DNA from: Labilibaculum sp.
GTDB taxonomy: Bacteria > Bacteroidota > Bacteroidia > Bacteroidales > Marinifilaceae
Direction: 5' to 3'
Assembly: GCA_016342745.1 (NCBI GenBank)
Contig: JAEINT010000018.1
Span: 62,001 to 126,000, forward strand
DNA length: 64,000 bases
Part shown: piece by piece, positions 49,777 through 58,637 of the stretch
How positions within the stretch are numbered: the stretch's first letter is position 1
Layout: every line of letters begins with the position of its first letter
The notes under the pieces: model-generated
Database searches by the model: none
Told to the model about the DNA's origin: nothing
What the model saw: the letters and a program-made list of their open reading frames with translations, nothing else
Translations under genes and position numbers: made by a program

Positions 49777-51006
49777 ATGAGTGAGGAATTAATTGATTTT
49801 AGCTTGCCAGAAGAAGAAGCATCTATTATTAAAGTGATTGGTGTAGGTGGTGGTGGTGGTAATGCTGTAAATTATATGTATAAACAAGGTATTAAAGATG
49901 TTGATTTCATCATCTGTAATACTGATGCCCAAGCATTAGAGACAAGTACAATTCCAGTTAAAATTCAGCTGGGAGAATCGCTTACCGAAGGGCGAGGTGC
50001 AGGAAATAAACCTGAAAGAGGTGAGCAGTCTGCAATCGAAAACCTAGAGGATGTGAACGAAGTATTAGCTGATAATACCAAAATGGTATTTATAACGGCT
50101 GGTATGGGTGGAGGTACCGGTACAGGAGCAGCTCCGATAATTGCAAAAGCTGCGAAAGAAATGGGTATTTTAACGGTTGGAATTGTTACCATTCCATTTC
50201 GTTTTGAAGGTCGTCAGCGCTTGCATCAAGCTATTGAAGGAATTAACAAGCTAAAGGAAAATGTTGATTCTCTTTTGGTGATTAACAATGAGAAGTTAAG
50301 TGAGATTTATGGTGACCTTAAGTTGTCTACCGCCTTTTCTAAGGCAGATGATGTGTTGGCAACAGCAGCTAAAGGAATTGCTGAAATCATTACTTTGCAT
50401 GGATATATAAACGTCGATTTTGAAGATGTTAAAACAGTAATGACAGATAGTGGTGTTGCGGTAATGGGTTCTGCTTCTGCAGAAGGAGAAGATCGTGCAG
50501 TTAATGCCATTCGTGAGGCTCTTACCTCACCATTATTGAATAGTAATGATGTTCGAGGAGCTCGTAATATTTTATTGAATATTAGTTCTGGTCAGGAAGA
50601 AGTAACGATGGACGAAGTTGGAGAAATTACTGACTACGTTCAAGAAGCTGTTGGTGATAGTGCTTCCATTATTTGGGGTACAGGACAAGATGCTAGCTTA
50701 GAAAATAAAGTTTCGGTTACCATCATTGCAACAGGGTTTGATAATGGTTTGATTCCAGAACAGAACCAGCAATCTAGAACAACGGCTTTTCAGGCCAAAC
50801 GAGGTCAGGCAAATACTGCAGAACAAACCAAAATGCAGCTGGAAGAAGAAAAAGTAGTGGATGAAAAACTGATCCTTACTGATTTGAAAGAATCTGAAAT
50901 TGATGAAATCGAAAATGTACCCGCTTACAAAAGAAAGTTAAAGAATCTGGGTAGACATGGATATCAATCAGGAAAAGTAATTAAATTTACTCTTGACGAA
51001 GAATAA
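49777..51006 (+). CDS. ftsZ2: FtsZ paralog 2, canonical type
   Basis: FtsZ of 409 residues, the tubulin-like GTPase that forms the division ring. The GGGTGTG motif is at 111-117 and the T7 loop NVDFEDVKTVM at 212-222. The N-terminus and middle (YMYKQGIKDVDFIICNTDAQ in part, GILTVGIVTIPF, TMDEVGEITDY) are the ones usual in Bacteroidota FtsZ. The tail has a shorter linker and then NVPAYKRK (380-387), which matches the conserved C-terminal peptide that binds FtsA and other partners (DIPAFLRK in E. coli). After that come about 22 residues ending in TLDEE. yqeY follows, as in the usual ftsA-ftsZ-yqeY order, which supports this being the ancestral copy. It starts 43 bases after ftsZ1. Confidence 0.95.
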   Translation: MSEELIDFSLPEEEASIIKVIGVGGGGGNAVNYMYKQGIKDVDFIICNTDAQALETSTIPVKIQLGESLTEGRGAGNKPERGEQSAIENLEDVNEVLADNTKMVFITAGMGGGTGTGAAPIIAKAAKEMGILTVGIVTIPFRFEGRQRLHQAIEGINKLKENVDSLLVINNEKLSEIYGDLKLSTAFSKADDVLATAAKGIAEIITLHGYINVDFEDVKTVMTDSGVAVMGSASAEGEDRAVNAIREALTSPLLNSNDVRGARNILLNISSGQEEVTMDEVGEITDYVQEAVGDSASIIWGTGQDASLENKVSVTIIATGFDNGLIPEQNQQSRTTAFQAKRGQANTAEQTKMQLEEEKVVDEKLILTDLKESEIDEIENVPAYKRKLKNLGRHGYQSGKVIKFTLDEE

Positions 51007-51040
51007 GGAATACATACTGAAAATTTAAATAGACAGAACA

Positions 51041-51487
51041 ATGAGCTTATTAGAACAGATCAATTCGGATATGAAAGCTGCCATGAAGGCAAAAGCAAAA
51101 GATAAATTACAAGCTATTCGAGCATTGAAAACGGCTTTTACTCTGGAGATGACTAAAACTGGAGCTAGCGAATTAGATGACGATTCAGCTGTTAAGCTTG
51201 TTCAAAAATTGGTAAAACAACGTAAAGATTCAGCAGATACTTATAAGTCTGGTGGACGTGAAGATTTAGCAGATAAAGAATTGCTTGAAATGGGCTTTTT
51301 AGAGGTGTATTTGCCTGCTCAGCTAAGTGATGAGGAACTAACTACTGCAATTCAAGAGATCGTAGCTAAAACAGGAGCTTCTTCAATGAAAGATATGGGG
51401 AAAGTAATGGGAATGGCTTCGAAACAATTGGCCGGAAAAGCTGATGGAAAAGCAATTGCTGATAAGGTAAAAGCAGTATTGGCTTAA
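51041..51487 (+). CDS. yqeY: GatB/YqeY domain protein
   Basis: A 148-residue YqeY protein: a helical domain shared with the C-terminus of GatB, the tRNA-dependent amidotransferase subunit. Seen are LLEQINSDMKAAMKAKAKDKLQAIRALK at the start (given in short) and the GMASKQLAGKADGKAIADKVKAVL end typical of the family. It often follows ftsZ in this phylum. Precise function is unknown; a tRNA-related role is guessed from GatB. Two terminators lie after it, closing the dcw cluster. Confidence 0.92.
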   Translation: MSLLEQINSDMKAAMKAKAKDKLQAIRALKTAFTLEMTKTGASELDDDSAVKLVQKLVKQRKDSADTYKSGGREDLADKELLEMGFLEVYLPAQLSDEELTTAIQEIVAKTGASSMKDMGKVMGMASKQLAGKADGKAIADKVKAVLA

Positions 51488-51511
51488 ACCATACGAGAGA
51501 AAATACATTGA

Positions 51512-51544
51512 AGAGGTTTAGCTTTGGCTAAGCCTCTTTTTTTT
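51512..51544 (+). terminator. Terminator of the dcw cluster
   Basis: AGAGGTTTAGC (51512-51522) pairs with GCTAAGCCTCT (51527-51537) with one G-T pair and a four-base loop, followed by eight T. It lies 25 bases after the yqeY stop. Confidence 0.9.
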
Positions 51545-51603
51545 GGCCTGTATACGATGCATCAAATGCTATTAATTTTAATGTGGCATAAGGAATTAGG
51601 CAT

Positions 51604-51638
51604 AAAAAAAGCGAGATGAAATTCATCTCGCTTTTTTT
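51604..51638. terminator. Bidirectional terminator between yqeY and ppiD
   Basis: AAAAAAAGCGAGATGAA (51604-51620) pairs with TTCATCTCGCTTTTTTT (51622-51638). The near-perfect hairpin has T-runs for both strands and ends ppiD, whose stop is 17 bases away. Confidence 0.9.
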
Positions 51639-51654
51639 GTGGTTTTACTAATCT

Positions 51655-53778
51655 CTAGTAAAACTTGTATCTTTTATCAACAACATTAGCATTTTCTTTT
51701 AATGCTTGGAATGCTTGATAGTTTGCTCTGTATTGGTAACCTTGCTCTAATCTCGATTTGAAAGCTTCAACAGTCATATCTGTTACTTCATCAGAAGTTT
51801 CATTTGTTACAACCAACATGTAAACACCTTGGTTTCCTTCTATAGCTGAAGAGATCTTACCTTTTTCAAGTAAAGCAGCAGTACTGATAACTTTTGGCTC
51901 AATTCCAGCTCCAGGAATCTGGAATGATTGGAAACTGATACCAGTAGCAGTTTTAACTTCTAAGTTTTCTTTTTGAGCTACAGAAAGTAAACTTTGAGCG
52001 CTTGCACTATTTTTATTCATAGCAGCAATAATTTGCTCAGCTTTCTTTTCTTTTCTAACTGCACGCTTAATAGCAGAAACTTGATCTTGAATTGAAGCAA
52101 TTCCTTCTTCTTTGATATCAGAAAGAATAGCGATAACAAATTTGTTTCCAAATTCGAATACAGCAGAGTTGTCATGTGTTAGTAAAACACTTTCCATTTC
52201 ATCTGTATTGTATGCAGCTCTAACTAAATCTCTAGAGTTTTCTAATCCTGGAATTAACTTGGTATCTTTTTTAAGATTTGCAGTTCTACGACTTAAGTTC
52301 TCGGCAGTAATTGCTTTTAAGAAAGCAGCTCTTTCGATATTGTTTCCTGCAAAAGTACGAGCTCTAGCATAAACACCTTGAGTTGTTTTTGTGCTAGCTT
52401 CAACCTTACGGTCAAGAACGGCAAGCTGTACTTTTTTAACTTCTTTGCTCAATTTTGTTACTTGAATAATGTGAGCGCCAAATTGAGTTAAAACAACTTT
52501 TACTTCATTTTTCTTTGAAGAGAAAGCAGCATCGTTAAATTGCTGAACCATTTTACCTTGAGTAAACCAACCTAAATCTCCACCGTTAACAGCAGATCCT
52601 TGATCGTCAGAATTACTTTTCGCTAGGTCAGCAAAATTAGCACCTTTAGCAATTAATGTTTTCAAACTATCAGCTTTAGCTTGAGCTCCAGGAAAGTCAT
52701 TGTTAACCGGACGAATTAAAATGTGACGAGCTTTTACTGAATCAGCCATCATTTTAATTTCATTCACCTTAGCCATTTTGTACATTTCATTCTCGAAATA
52801 AGGACCATATACATCACCTTTAGCAGCTGCAAAAGCAAAGTCGTTTACTTCCTTATTAGACATTTCGTCTTTCTTGAAATAATATGCGTTAAAATCAGTA
52901 TCACCATTCAATTCAACAAACTGAACATTGTTACTTTCTTTTGCGAAATCTTCTTTTTGATCAGCAATCCATTTCTCAGTTGCTTTGTAATCTTCAGTAG
53001 AAGGCTCGATGTCAAAAGTAACGTAGTCAATTTTTCTTGACTCGCTTTGCTTGAATAGATCTTGGTGATTGTTATAATATTCTCTAATTTCTGATTCAGT
53101 AACAGTAATTGTACTATCAGGAATAAGATTATAACTTTTTACGATATAGTTGAAATCAACTTTTTTACTTCCTTTAGTTGCCATTTCTTTAATCATTGCA
53201 CTTGGCATGTAAAGACCTTTTTGAACTAAAGAGTTGTATTTAGCTAATGTTCTTTGCGTACTCATCGCTTCTTCAATGCTTAACCATTGAGTTTTTTGAG
53301 GACTTCCAGCAGGAGCTGCAATTAATTGCTTAAGTGTTGCTCTTACTTGATCTTTATCAACAAGACCGTTTTCATTTTGGAAAATCTGACGGATCGTTGG
53401 ATCGATATTACGACCTTGAACCATGTCAAATAACTCGTCAGAAGAAATCGAAATTCCTAACTCATCATATTCGCGGCCCATTACATATTCTTGAACCATT
53501 TGTTGCCAAACTTGCTCTCTTAAACGTTCAATCTGCTCCGATGGAATTGAACTCTGTCCTGACATGAGTTTGGTTACCTCTAAACTATGATTGAATCGGT
53601 TTTGGAAATCACGATAATTGATTGATTCCCCTGCAATCTCTGCCATCTCATTTCGTGAGTTTGTCAACAAAGAACCACCTGATTTAAGCGCATCACCAGC
53701 AATAAATGCAAGAAGAGCTCCACCAATAATGATTCCTATTAAAACACCACGATTTCTTATTTTTTGTAATGTTGCCAT
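51655..53778 (-). CDS. ppiD: Periplasmic peptidyl-prolyl isomerase, PpiD/SurA type
   Basis: A membrane-anchored folding factor of 707 residues. One N-terminal transmembrane helix (GVLIGIIIGGALLAFIAGDAL, part, about residues 11-31) leaves the rest in the periplasm. A SurA-N-like helical domain is followed by a parvulin-type PPIase domain with VKARHILIRPVNNDFPGAQAKAD (in short), ANFADLAKSNSDDQGS and GGDLGWFTQGKMV (about 340-450). A second, weaker repeat of the same kind follows to the end. It helps fold outer membrane proteins. In this phylum a gene of this type usually follows the gldE-like and lptC genes, and here it does too, 249 bases beyond gldE. Confidence 0.92.
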   Translation of the reverse strand: MATLQKIRNRGVLIGIIIGGALLAFIAGDALKSGGSLLTNSRNEMAEIAGESINYRDFQNRFNHSLEVTKLMSGQSSIPSEQIERLREQVWQQMVQEYVMGREYDELGISISSDELFDMVQGRNIDPTIRQIFQNENGLVDKDQVRATLKQLIAAPAGSPQKTQWLSIEEAMSTQRTLAKYNSLVQKGLYMPSAMIKEMATKGSKKVDFNYIVKSYNLIPDSTITVTESEIREYYNNHQDLFKQSESRKIDYVTFDIEPSTEDYKATEKWIADQKEDFAKESNNVQFVELNGDTDFNAYYFKKDEMSNKEVNDFAFAAAKGDVYGPYFENEMYKMAKVNEIKMMADSVKARHILIRPVNNDFPGAQAKADSLKTLIAKGANFADLAKSNSDDQGSAVNGGDLGWFTQGKMVQQFNDAAFSSKKNEVKVVLTQFGAHIIQVTKLSKEVKKVQLAVLDRKVEASTKTTQGVYARARTFAGNNIERAAFLKAITAENLSRRTANLKKDTKLIPGLENSRDLVRAAYNTDEMESVLLTHDNSAVFEFGNKFVIAILSDIKEEGIASIQDQVSAIKRAVRKEKKAEQIIAAMNKNSASAQSLLSVAQKENLEVKTATGISFQSFQIPGAGIEPKVISTAALLEKGKISSAIEGNQGVYMLVVTNETSDEVTDMTVEAFKSRLEQGYQYRANYQAFQALKENANVVDKRYKFY

Positions 53779-54027
53779 CGAAAAAGATTTAAATTTTCTT
53801 AATTAGGCTACGAATATACAAAAAAATGGGAAATGATCGCCTTTTATTTCATTAGGATTGTTAGGTTTTATAGTAAAATAAGAAGAGATTGAAAAACAGA
53901 TCTGTTAATGACTGATAAGAAAGGCTTTTACCTACATATTTGTAGAGAAAAATCAGATAAAAGCGTATTTGTTATTGATATAAATAGTGAACTTCTTCCT
54001 GAGTTTCTCCAATATAAAAAAGGAGAA

Positions 54028-55287
54028 TTATTCGAGAATTGTTAGGCGGATTTTGTCAACCCTTGTACTGCTTACTTCCATTATTTTAAAATGGAAATTT
54101 TCAATGCGAATGGTTTCATTGTATTTGGGAATACTTTCATGGGTAAATAACAAATAGCCGTTAAGTGTTTCGAAATCCTCCGATTCAGGCAGATTTAGTT
54201 CATACTTATCGTTTAAATAGTCTATTTCTAACCGTCCAGATAAGATATATTCAGTATCCGAAATTTTTTCTTCCTCTAAATCAATATTATCATGTTCATC
54301 TTCAATTTCACCAAATATCTCTTCCATGATATCTTCGATGGTAACCATTCCTGCAGTTCCACCAAATTCATCGACTACTACAGCAACACTTTTTTGTTGA
54401 CGAGTAAACAGGTTTAATAATTTGTGTGCGGCCATTGTTTCAGGAACAATAATAATCCTGCTTAAAGCAGATTTAATGCTTTGTGGATTTTTAAAAATTA
54501 CCGATGAGTGAACGTAGCCAATGATGTTATCTATGGATTCTTTGTAAATAAGTATTCTGGAATAACCTGTTTCGATTAAGCGCTGGGTTAACTCTTCTAT
54601 CTCACCAGTGATTTCCATCGCCTCAATTTCATTACGAGGAACCATACATTCTCGTAATTTAACCTTCGAAAAGTCAAGTGCATTTCGAAAGATCTTGATG
54701 TCATGAAGGTCATCTTCTGCAATTGTCTGCGTGTCTTGTCCTTCTTGAACCAAATGATCCAAGTCTACTTTACCAAAAGCTCTGGTTTCTTCGTCTTCGC
54801 TGATTTTTGTTTTGAAGACCTTATAGATAATGTTCTTCGATAGAAAAATGGTAAACGAGGTAAGCGGATAGAAGACAATGTAAAAAAACATCACCGGAAG
54901 GGCAAAAAGGTTTAATGCCAAATTCGGATTGATACGAAAAAGTGTCTTCGGAATAAATTCTGCAGTAACCAGAATTAGAATGGTAGAAATAAGGGTTTGT
55001 ATGGTTAGAATTAAGGATTCTGTATCTACCCATAAAGCAATGGATGGTTCTAGCATTTTTGCCATAACAATACCATAAACTACCAAGGCAATGTTGTTTC
55101 CTACCAACATTGTGCTGATATAGTGTCCAGGGTAGCGTGAAAATATTGAAATAACCTTTGCCGAAACAGTGTTTTTATTTCGATCTAGTTCCATGCGTAA
55201 CTTGTTCGCCGCAATAAAAGCAATTTCCATTCCTGAAAAAAATGCAGACAAGGCCAACATGATAAAAATGATGATCAGGTCATTCAT
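54028..55287 (-). CDS. gldE: CNNM/CorC (HlyC) family membrane protein, GldE-like
   Basis: A 419-residue membrane protein of the CNNM/CorC type, with an N-terminal DUF21 membrane domain (about four helices over residues 1-160), a pair of CBS domains (about 190-320, with MVPRNEIEAM and DEFGGTAGMVTIEDIMEEIFGEIEDE in short) and a C-terminal transporter-associated domain. Relatives include Mg2+/Co2+ exporters and GldE of gliding Flavobacteria. In this phylum the gene near lptC and ppiD is usually the GldE-like one, so that name is used, but gliding cannot be inferred. It abuts the small membrane protein gene upstream (its start follows that stop directly). Confidence 0.8.
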   Translation of the reverse strand: MNDLIIIFIMLALSAFFSGMEIAFIAANKLRMELDRNKNTVSAKVISIFSRYPGHYISTMLVGNNIALVVYGIVMAKMLEPSIALWVDTESLILTIQTLISTILILVTAEFIPKTLFRINPNLALNLFALPVMFFYIVFYPLTSFTIFLSKNIIYKVFKTKISEDEETRAFGKVDLDHLVQEGQDTQTIAEDDLHDIKIFRNALDFSKVKLRECMVPRNEIEAMEITGEIEELTQRLIETGYSRILIYKESIDNIIGYVHSSVIFKNPQSIKSALSRIIIVPETMAAHKLLNLFTRQQKSVAVVVDEFGGTAGMVTIEDIMEEIFGEIEDEHDNIDLEEEKISDTEYILSGRLEIDYLNDKYELNLPESEDFETLNGYLLFTHESIPKYNETIRIENFHFKIMEVSSTRVDKIRLTILE

Positions 55288-55491
55288 TTATTTCGGGGAT
55301 TGGTTTTTCTCTTGTAACTTTCTCATGTATCTTCTACTGGCGAACATTAATGTTGCAACAAGAGCGATAACATAAAGTAAAATGCTCTCAGAAAAACCTG
55401 ATTGTGTAGTTTTGTGAATGGCAGCTGCTAGAGCTACAATCATAACCACAAACCAAATGATTTCTAAAATAAAAGGTAGTTTCTGTTTCAC
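55288..55491 (-). CDS. Small two-helix membrane protein, unknown function
   Basis: A 67-residue protein with two transmembrane helices (about residues 7-25, FILEIIWFVVMIVALAAAI in short, and 35-52, SILLYVIALVATLMFASR) and a basic C-terminus (RRYMRKLQEKNQSPK). The stop codon is immediately followed by the start of the gldE-like gene, and lptC lies 41 bases upstream on the same strand, so it belongs to that operon. I recognise no family. Position suggests a helper of the envelope block, but nothing more can be said. Confidence 0.75.
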   Translation of the reverse strand: MKQKLPFILEIIWFVVMIVALAAAIHKTTQSGFSESILLYVIALVATLMFASRRYMRKLQEKNQSPK

Positions 55492-55532
55492 GTTATAAAT
55501 GATTTTAGTTGCAATATAATATGAATTTTATC

Positions 55533-56102
55533 TTATTGTTCTGTTTCATCTTTTAAATATACTTCACCAGAAACTTTTTTCAATATAATATTATTCATTT
55601 TCTCATCTGAAGAAAAACTATTGCCTTCTAAAACTTGACCATCTTCATCAGTAATTCTCACATATTGATCAGAGTAAATCTCACCCTTTTTCTGATCCCA
55701 ATACATTAATTCAGTGTTAATGGTTTTCCCATCATCGCTTAGTGCAACAACATTGTTTCGTAGTTCCCATAATTGTTCAGAGACAATGTGTTTGGCATAT
55801 TTGGCTTCAATTTGTCCAGCTACCGTGCCATCTTTATCGTATGAAATTAGTTTTCCTCCTTTAGGAAATTCGTCATATTCTTTACCTTCCGTAGTAATTT
55901 GGGTAAATTCAACAGCAAATGCGCGATGTACAATTCTGGTTGAGTCGGTATAGATAAATTCTACTTCTTCGCCCGATACTTCAGGAGTGTCTTCTTTGCT
56001 TGTGGCATTTTGCACCTCTTTGATACTGTTTTCACAAGACAAAAGCATTGTAATCCCAAAAAGGACTACAATGCTTTTGATAATATTGTTGATATTTTTC
56101 AA
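55533..56102 (-). CDS. lptC: Lipopolysaccharide transport protein LptC
   Basis: LptC, 189 residues, links the inner-membrane LPS extractor LptBFG to the periplasmic bridge. The N-terminal hydrophobic anchor ends in the lipobox-like LLSC at residue 23, so it may be a lipoprotein rather than a transmembrane anchor. The rest is the beta-jellyroll seen in VEFIYTDSTRIVHRAFA, GGKLISYDKDGTVAGQIEAKYAKH and YSDQYVRITDEDG. The TPR-protein gene lies 4 bases upstream on the same strand and a small membrane protein follows. No lptA is in sight. Confidence 0.85.
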   Translation of the reverse strand: MKNINNIIKSIVVLFGITMLLSCENSIKEVQNATSKEDTPEVSGEEVEFIYTDSTRIVHRAFAVEFTQITTEGKEYDEFPKGGKLISYDKDGTVAGQIEAKYAKHIVSEQLWELRNNVVALSDDGKTINTELMYWDQKKGEIYSDQYVRITDEDGQVLEGNSFSSDEKMNNIILKKVSGEVYLKDETEQ

Positions 56103-56106
56103 TGTC

Positions 56107-57444
56107 TTATTCAGTTAATCTTGCTTTAGTAGATTCATTAATCCAAGCACCTACTTTATAAGTATCACCTTGCTTAATTCCTTCGAAAAAAGCTTCTTCT
56201 GTTCTTGGAAAGTGTCTTGAGTAATCGTTAATTAACCCACGAGCTTCTTCTGCACATTCAGCATCTACAGCTTTTGCTTTTATGAATTTGTCAACAGCAA
56301 CCCAGTATACAGCTTTTTTTTCTAATTCCGTAGAACCATATTTTTGACTATAAGCAGCATAAGCTTTTCCTATAAGCATGTAAGGCTGTCCCCAGTTTGG
56401 TCTTAAAGCAGCAGCTTTTAAAGCATTAGATTTTACAGCGCTATATTCTTTTTTGAAAAATTTAATACTTGCTAATTTATAGTGTAAGTCAGCTTTAATA
56501 TCAGCATCTTCTTGCAATTCGATAGCTTGAACTAGGTAACCTTCACTCTTAGAAAATTCTTTCTTCTTGATAAACATCTTTGCCAAGTTAAGTGCAGCAT
56601 CTGCATTTGGCTCCAGTTCATATTTTCTTTCAGCTACCATTGCATACAAAGCACCATCTTCACATTCCTGACGGTTCAACATGCGAAGAGTCTTGTTGAT
56701 CAACTTCATGTCGTCTTTGTTAGCTTGAAACTTAGGCATAAAGATATTACTTAAGGTTTCGCAATCAGCAACACCAGCAGCAAAGAAAATTTGCTCAACG
56801 TTTTTACGTGCATTATCAAGATTCTCCTTTTTCTTAGGGTTGGCTTCAGCATCCATTTGCTTTTTCGCCATATCCATATACAATAGATAATTATCGATTA
56901 CTTCCTCTGCTTCAATCTCGTTGTTTTGAACCAAAATTTTAGAAGCTTCCATTGTATTAGCAATTACCTTAGCTTCTGATTTTAATCCTTGAATTTCGAT
57001 TGACTGCTTAAGAATGCCATAAGCTTCTTTAACAGCAGGAATACTTTTCTTTTTGTATTTGAATAAATCACCACCTTTACGACCAAGAATCCATCCTTTA
57101 GAATACTTACGATCGGTACCGAAATATTTAATTCTTTTATCGTAAATCATCATCAAGGTATCCACGTACTTGGAATCTTTTGTAGCACGCAATTGTGCAG
57201 TCATGATTTTTACACCATTAATATAAGTAGACTTCTGATAGGCAGGAGCATTATTATAAACATATCTCCATTGTGATATTGCTTCAGAATAATTATTTTG
57301 CTTTACCATCTCAATATAAAGAGATGCATTCAAAATTGTCTGAGTACTATCTAACCCATATTTTGATTCCAAAGTCTGTGCTTTTGAAGTAAACAGACCT
57401 GAAAACAAAAGAACCATTGTTACGAATAAAATTCTTGTCTTCAT
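56107..57444 (-). CDS. Exported tetratricopeptide-repeat protein
   Basis: A 445-residue protein with a signal peptide (start at 57444, MKTRILFVTMVLLFSGLFTSKAQ in short; the frame extends seven residues upstream but that part lacks signal character). After it come helical TPR-like repeats over most of the length (for example AVYNNAPAYQKSTYINGVKI-type pairs early, and DADIKADLHYKLASIKFFKKEYSAVKSNALKAAALRPNWGQPYMLIGKAYA in short near 300-350). It is likely periplasmic or outer-membrane-associated and would act as a protein scaffold. It ends 4 bases before lptC, so the two are translated together. Homologs in Bacteroidota share this lptC-linked position, though the function is not established. 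Confidence 0.8.
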   Translation of the reverse strand: MKTRILFVTMVLLFSGLFTSKAQTLESKYGLDSTQTILNASLYIEMVKQNNYSEAISQWRYVYNNAPAYQKSTYINGVKIMTAQLRATKDSKYVDTLMMIYDKRIKYFGTDRKYSKGWILGRKGGDLFKYKKKSIPAVKEAYGILKQSIEIQGLKSEAKVIANTMEASKILVQNNEIEAEEVIDNYLLYMDMAKKQMDAEANPKKKENLDNARKNVEQIFFAAGVADCETLSNIFMPKFQANKDDMKLINKTLRMLNRQECEDGALYAMVAERKYELEPNADAALNLAKMFIKKKEFSKSEGYLVQAIELQEDADIKADLHYKLASIKFFKKEYSAVKSNALKAAALRPNWGQPYMLIGKAYAAYSQKYGSTELEKKAVYWVAVDKFIKAKAVDAECAEEARGLINDYSRHFPRTEEAFFEGIKQGDTYKVGAWINESTKARLTE

Positions 57445-57693
57445 ATTACTAATTTTTATAATCAAGTTTCTTTTTGTTTCTAAACTAAAATTTCGATCTC
57501 TAGATTTTACTGATAAAATCAGATTTCAAAATCATGCTATAAATATAACGAAAGTTTTAGTTATGTCAGAATTAAAACTGCAAAACTCGTACCAAAAATT
57601 TGTACAAGCTTTAAAAACGCTCTTCAACTGCTCTTTTTTTGAGCTCAATGCAAAACTATAAATAAAATGGAAAGTTGCAAAGAAAAGTGATTA
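57445..57693. other. 249-base spacer between coaX and the TPR gene
   Basis: No ORF or RNA gene is seen. In related genomes a small envelope gene may sit between coaX and the TPR gene; here there is only AT-rich sequence with a short GTAC...GTAC inverted repeat (about 57588-57608). It should contain the promoter of the TPR-lptC block. Confidence 0.45.
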
Positions 57694-58431
57694 TTAAGAG
57701 TGATTCAACAAATTAAATTCCAGTATCTTGTTTAAGCCTTCTAACACAATCTCAGGAGCTAAGATTACTTTGTTATTGATTGATTTGACAAGAAAAGGAG
57801 CATCGCCACCAGTAAAAATAACTTCTAAGTTGCGATGAGTATTTTTTAAATTGTTGATATAAGCATCAACTTCGAACAGTAAACCATTTTGAACACCTGA
57901 TACAATCGCATCATTGGTATTCTTGCCTATTAGATGAAAGTCATCATTTTGGGAAAGTTCAGGAAGCTTTTGAGTAAATTCATGCAGAGCTCTAAATCTC
58001 ATTTTTAATCCCGGTGAAATACAACCTCCTATATATTGTGCTTTATCATTCACAAAATCAAAAGTAATTGCAGTTCCTGCATCTATCACAAGAAGATTTT
58101 GATTGGGGTGATTGCCATAAGCACCAACACAAGCGGCTAAGCGATCATATCCTAATGTGCTTTTCGATTCGTATAAATTTTCAAGTGGAATAGCAATATC
58201 GGAATTTAAAAAAAATGCTTTCCCACACTGTAGTTTTAGGAAAGAGACTAATTCTTCAGAGGATTTTCGAACTGAGGAAACGATGGCGTTTTGAATTTTA
58301 TCTGTCTGCGAAAAGATTTCTTTGATAAAATCAATTTCAGGCTTACTTGATGTAAAAAGCTTAACCAATTGATAGTTTTCAAATAAGGCAGCTTTTATTT
58401 GCGTGTTTCCTATGTCGATTATTAGATTCAA
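57694..58431 (-). CDS. coaX: Type III pantothenate kinase
   Basis: CoaX, 245 residues, phosphorylates pantothenate as the first step of coenzyme A synthesis. The phosphate-binding motif NLIIDIGNTQIKAALFE (about 2-18), GYDRLAACVGAYGNHP (about 99-114) and LLVIDAGTAITFDFV (about 118-132, with the catalytic Asp122) are family marks. It does not depend on the CoA feedback of type I enzymes. It heads the - strand block of envelope genes in the usual Bacteroidota order coaX, TPR, lptC, gldE-like, ppiD. Confidence 0.95.
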   Translation of the reverse strand: MNLIIDIGNTQIKAALFENYQLVKLFTSSKPEIDFIKEIFSQTDKIQNAIVSSVRKSSEELVSFLKLQCGKAFFLNSDIAIPLENLYESKSTLGYDRLAACVGAYGNHPNQNLLVIDAGTAITFDFVNDKAQYIGGCISPGLKMRFRALHEFTQKLPELSQNDDFHLIGKNTNDAIVSGVQNGLLFEVDAYINNLKNTHRNLEVIFTGGDAPFLVKSINNKVILAPEIVLEGLNKILEFNLLNHS

Positions 58432-58637
58432 AAGAAAAAATGTAAACTTAATTATTATAAATATCTTGTAAAATCGCTTAAAATTAGCAAACTTTATGCA
58501 TATATTGGAGTGATACTATGGTTTTACAAAATCATTTTAAAGGGAAGAGGTTTTACATCTTCAATTTTAATGCGAAGAAATGATAGGATGTAGTGTCAAT
58601 GTAGAGTTAATTCGATTAATTATTCAATTTCAGATTG

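Noticed and set aside
54004-54027. TTTCTCC/GGAGAA hairpin after the gldE-like gene
   Set aside because: Six to seven pairs with an 11-base loop and no T-run on the - strand; not a convincing terminator.
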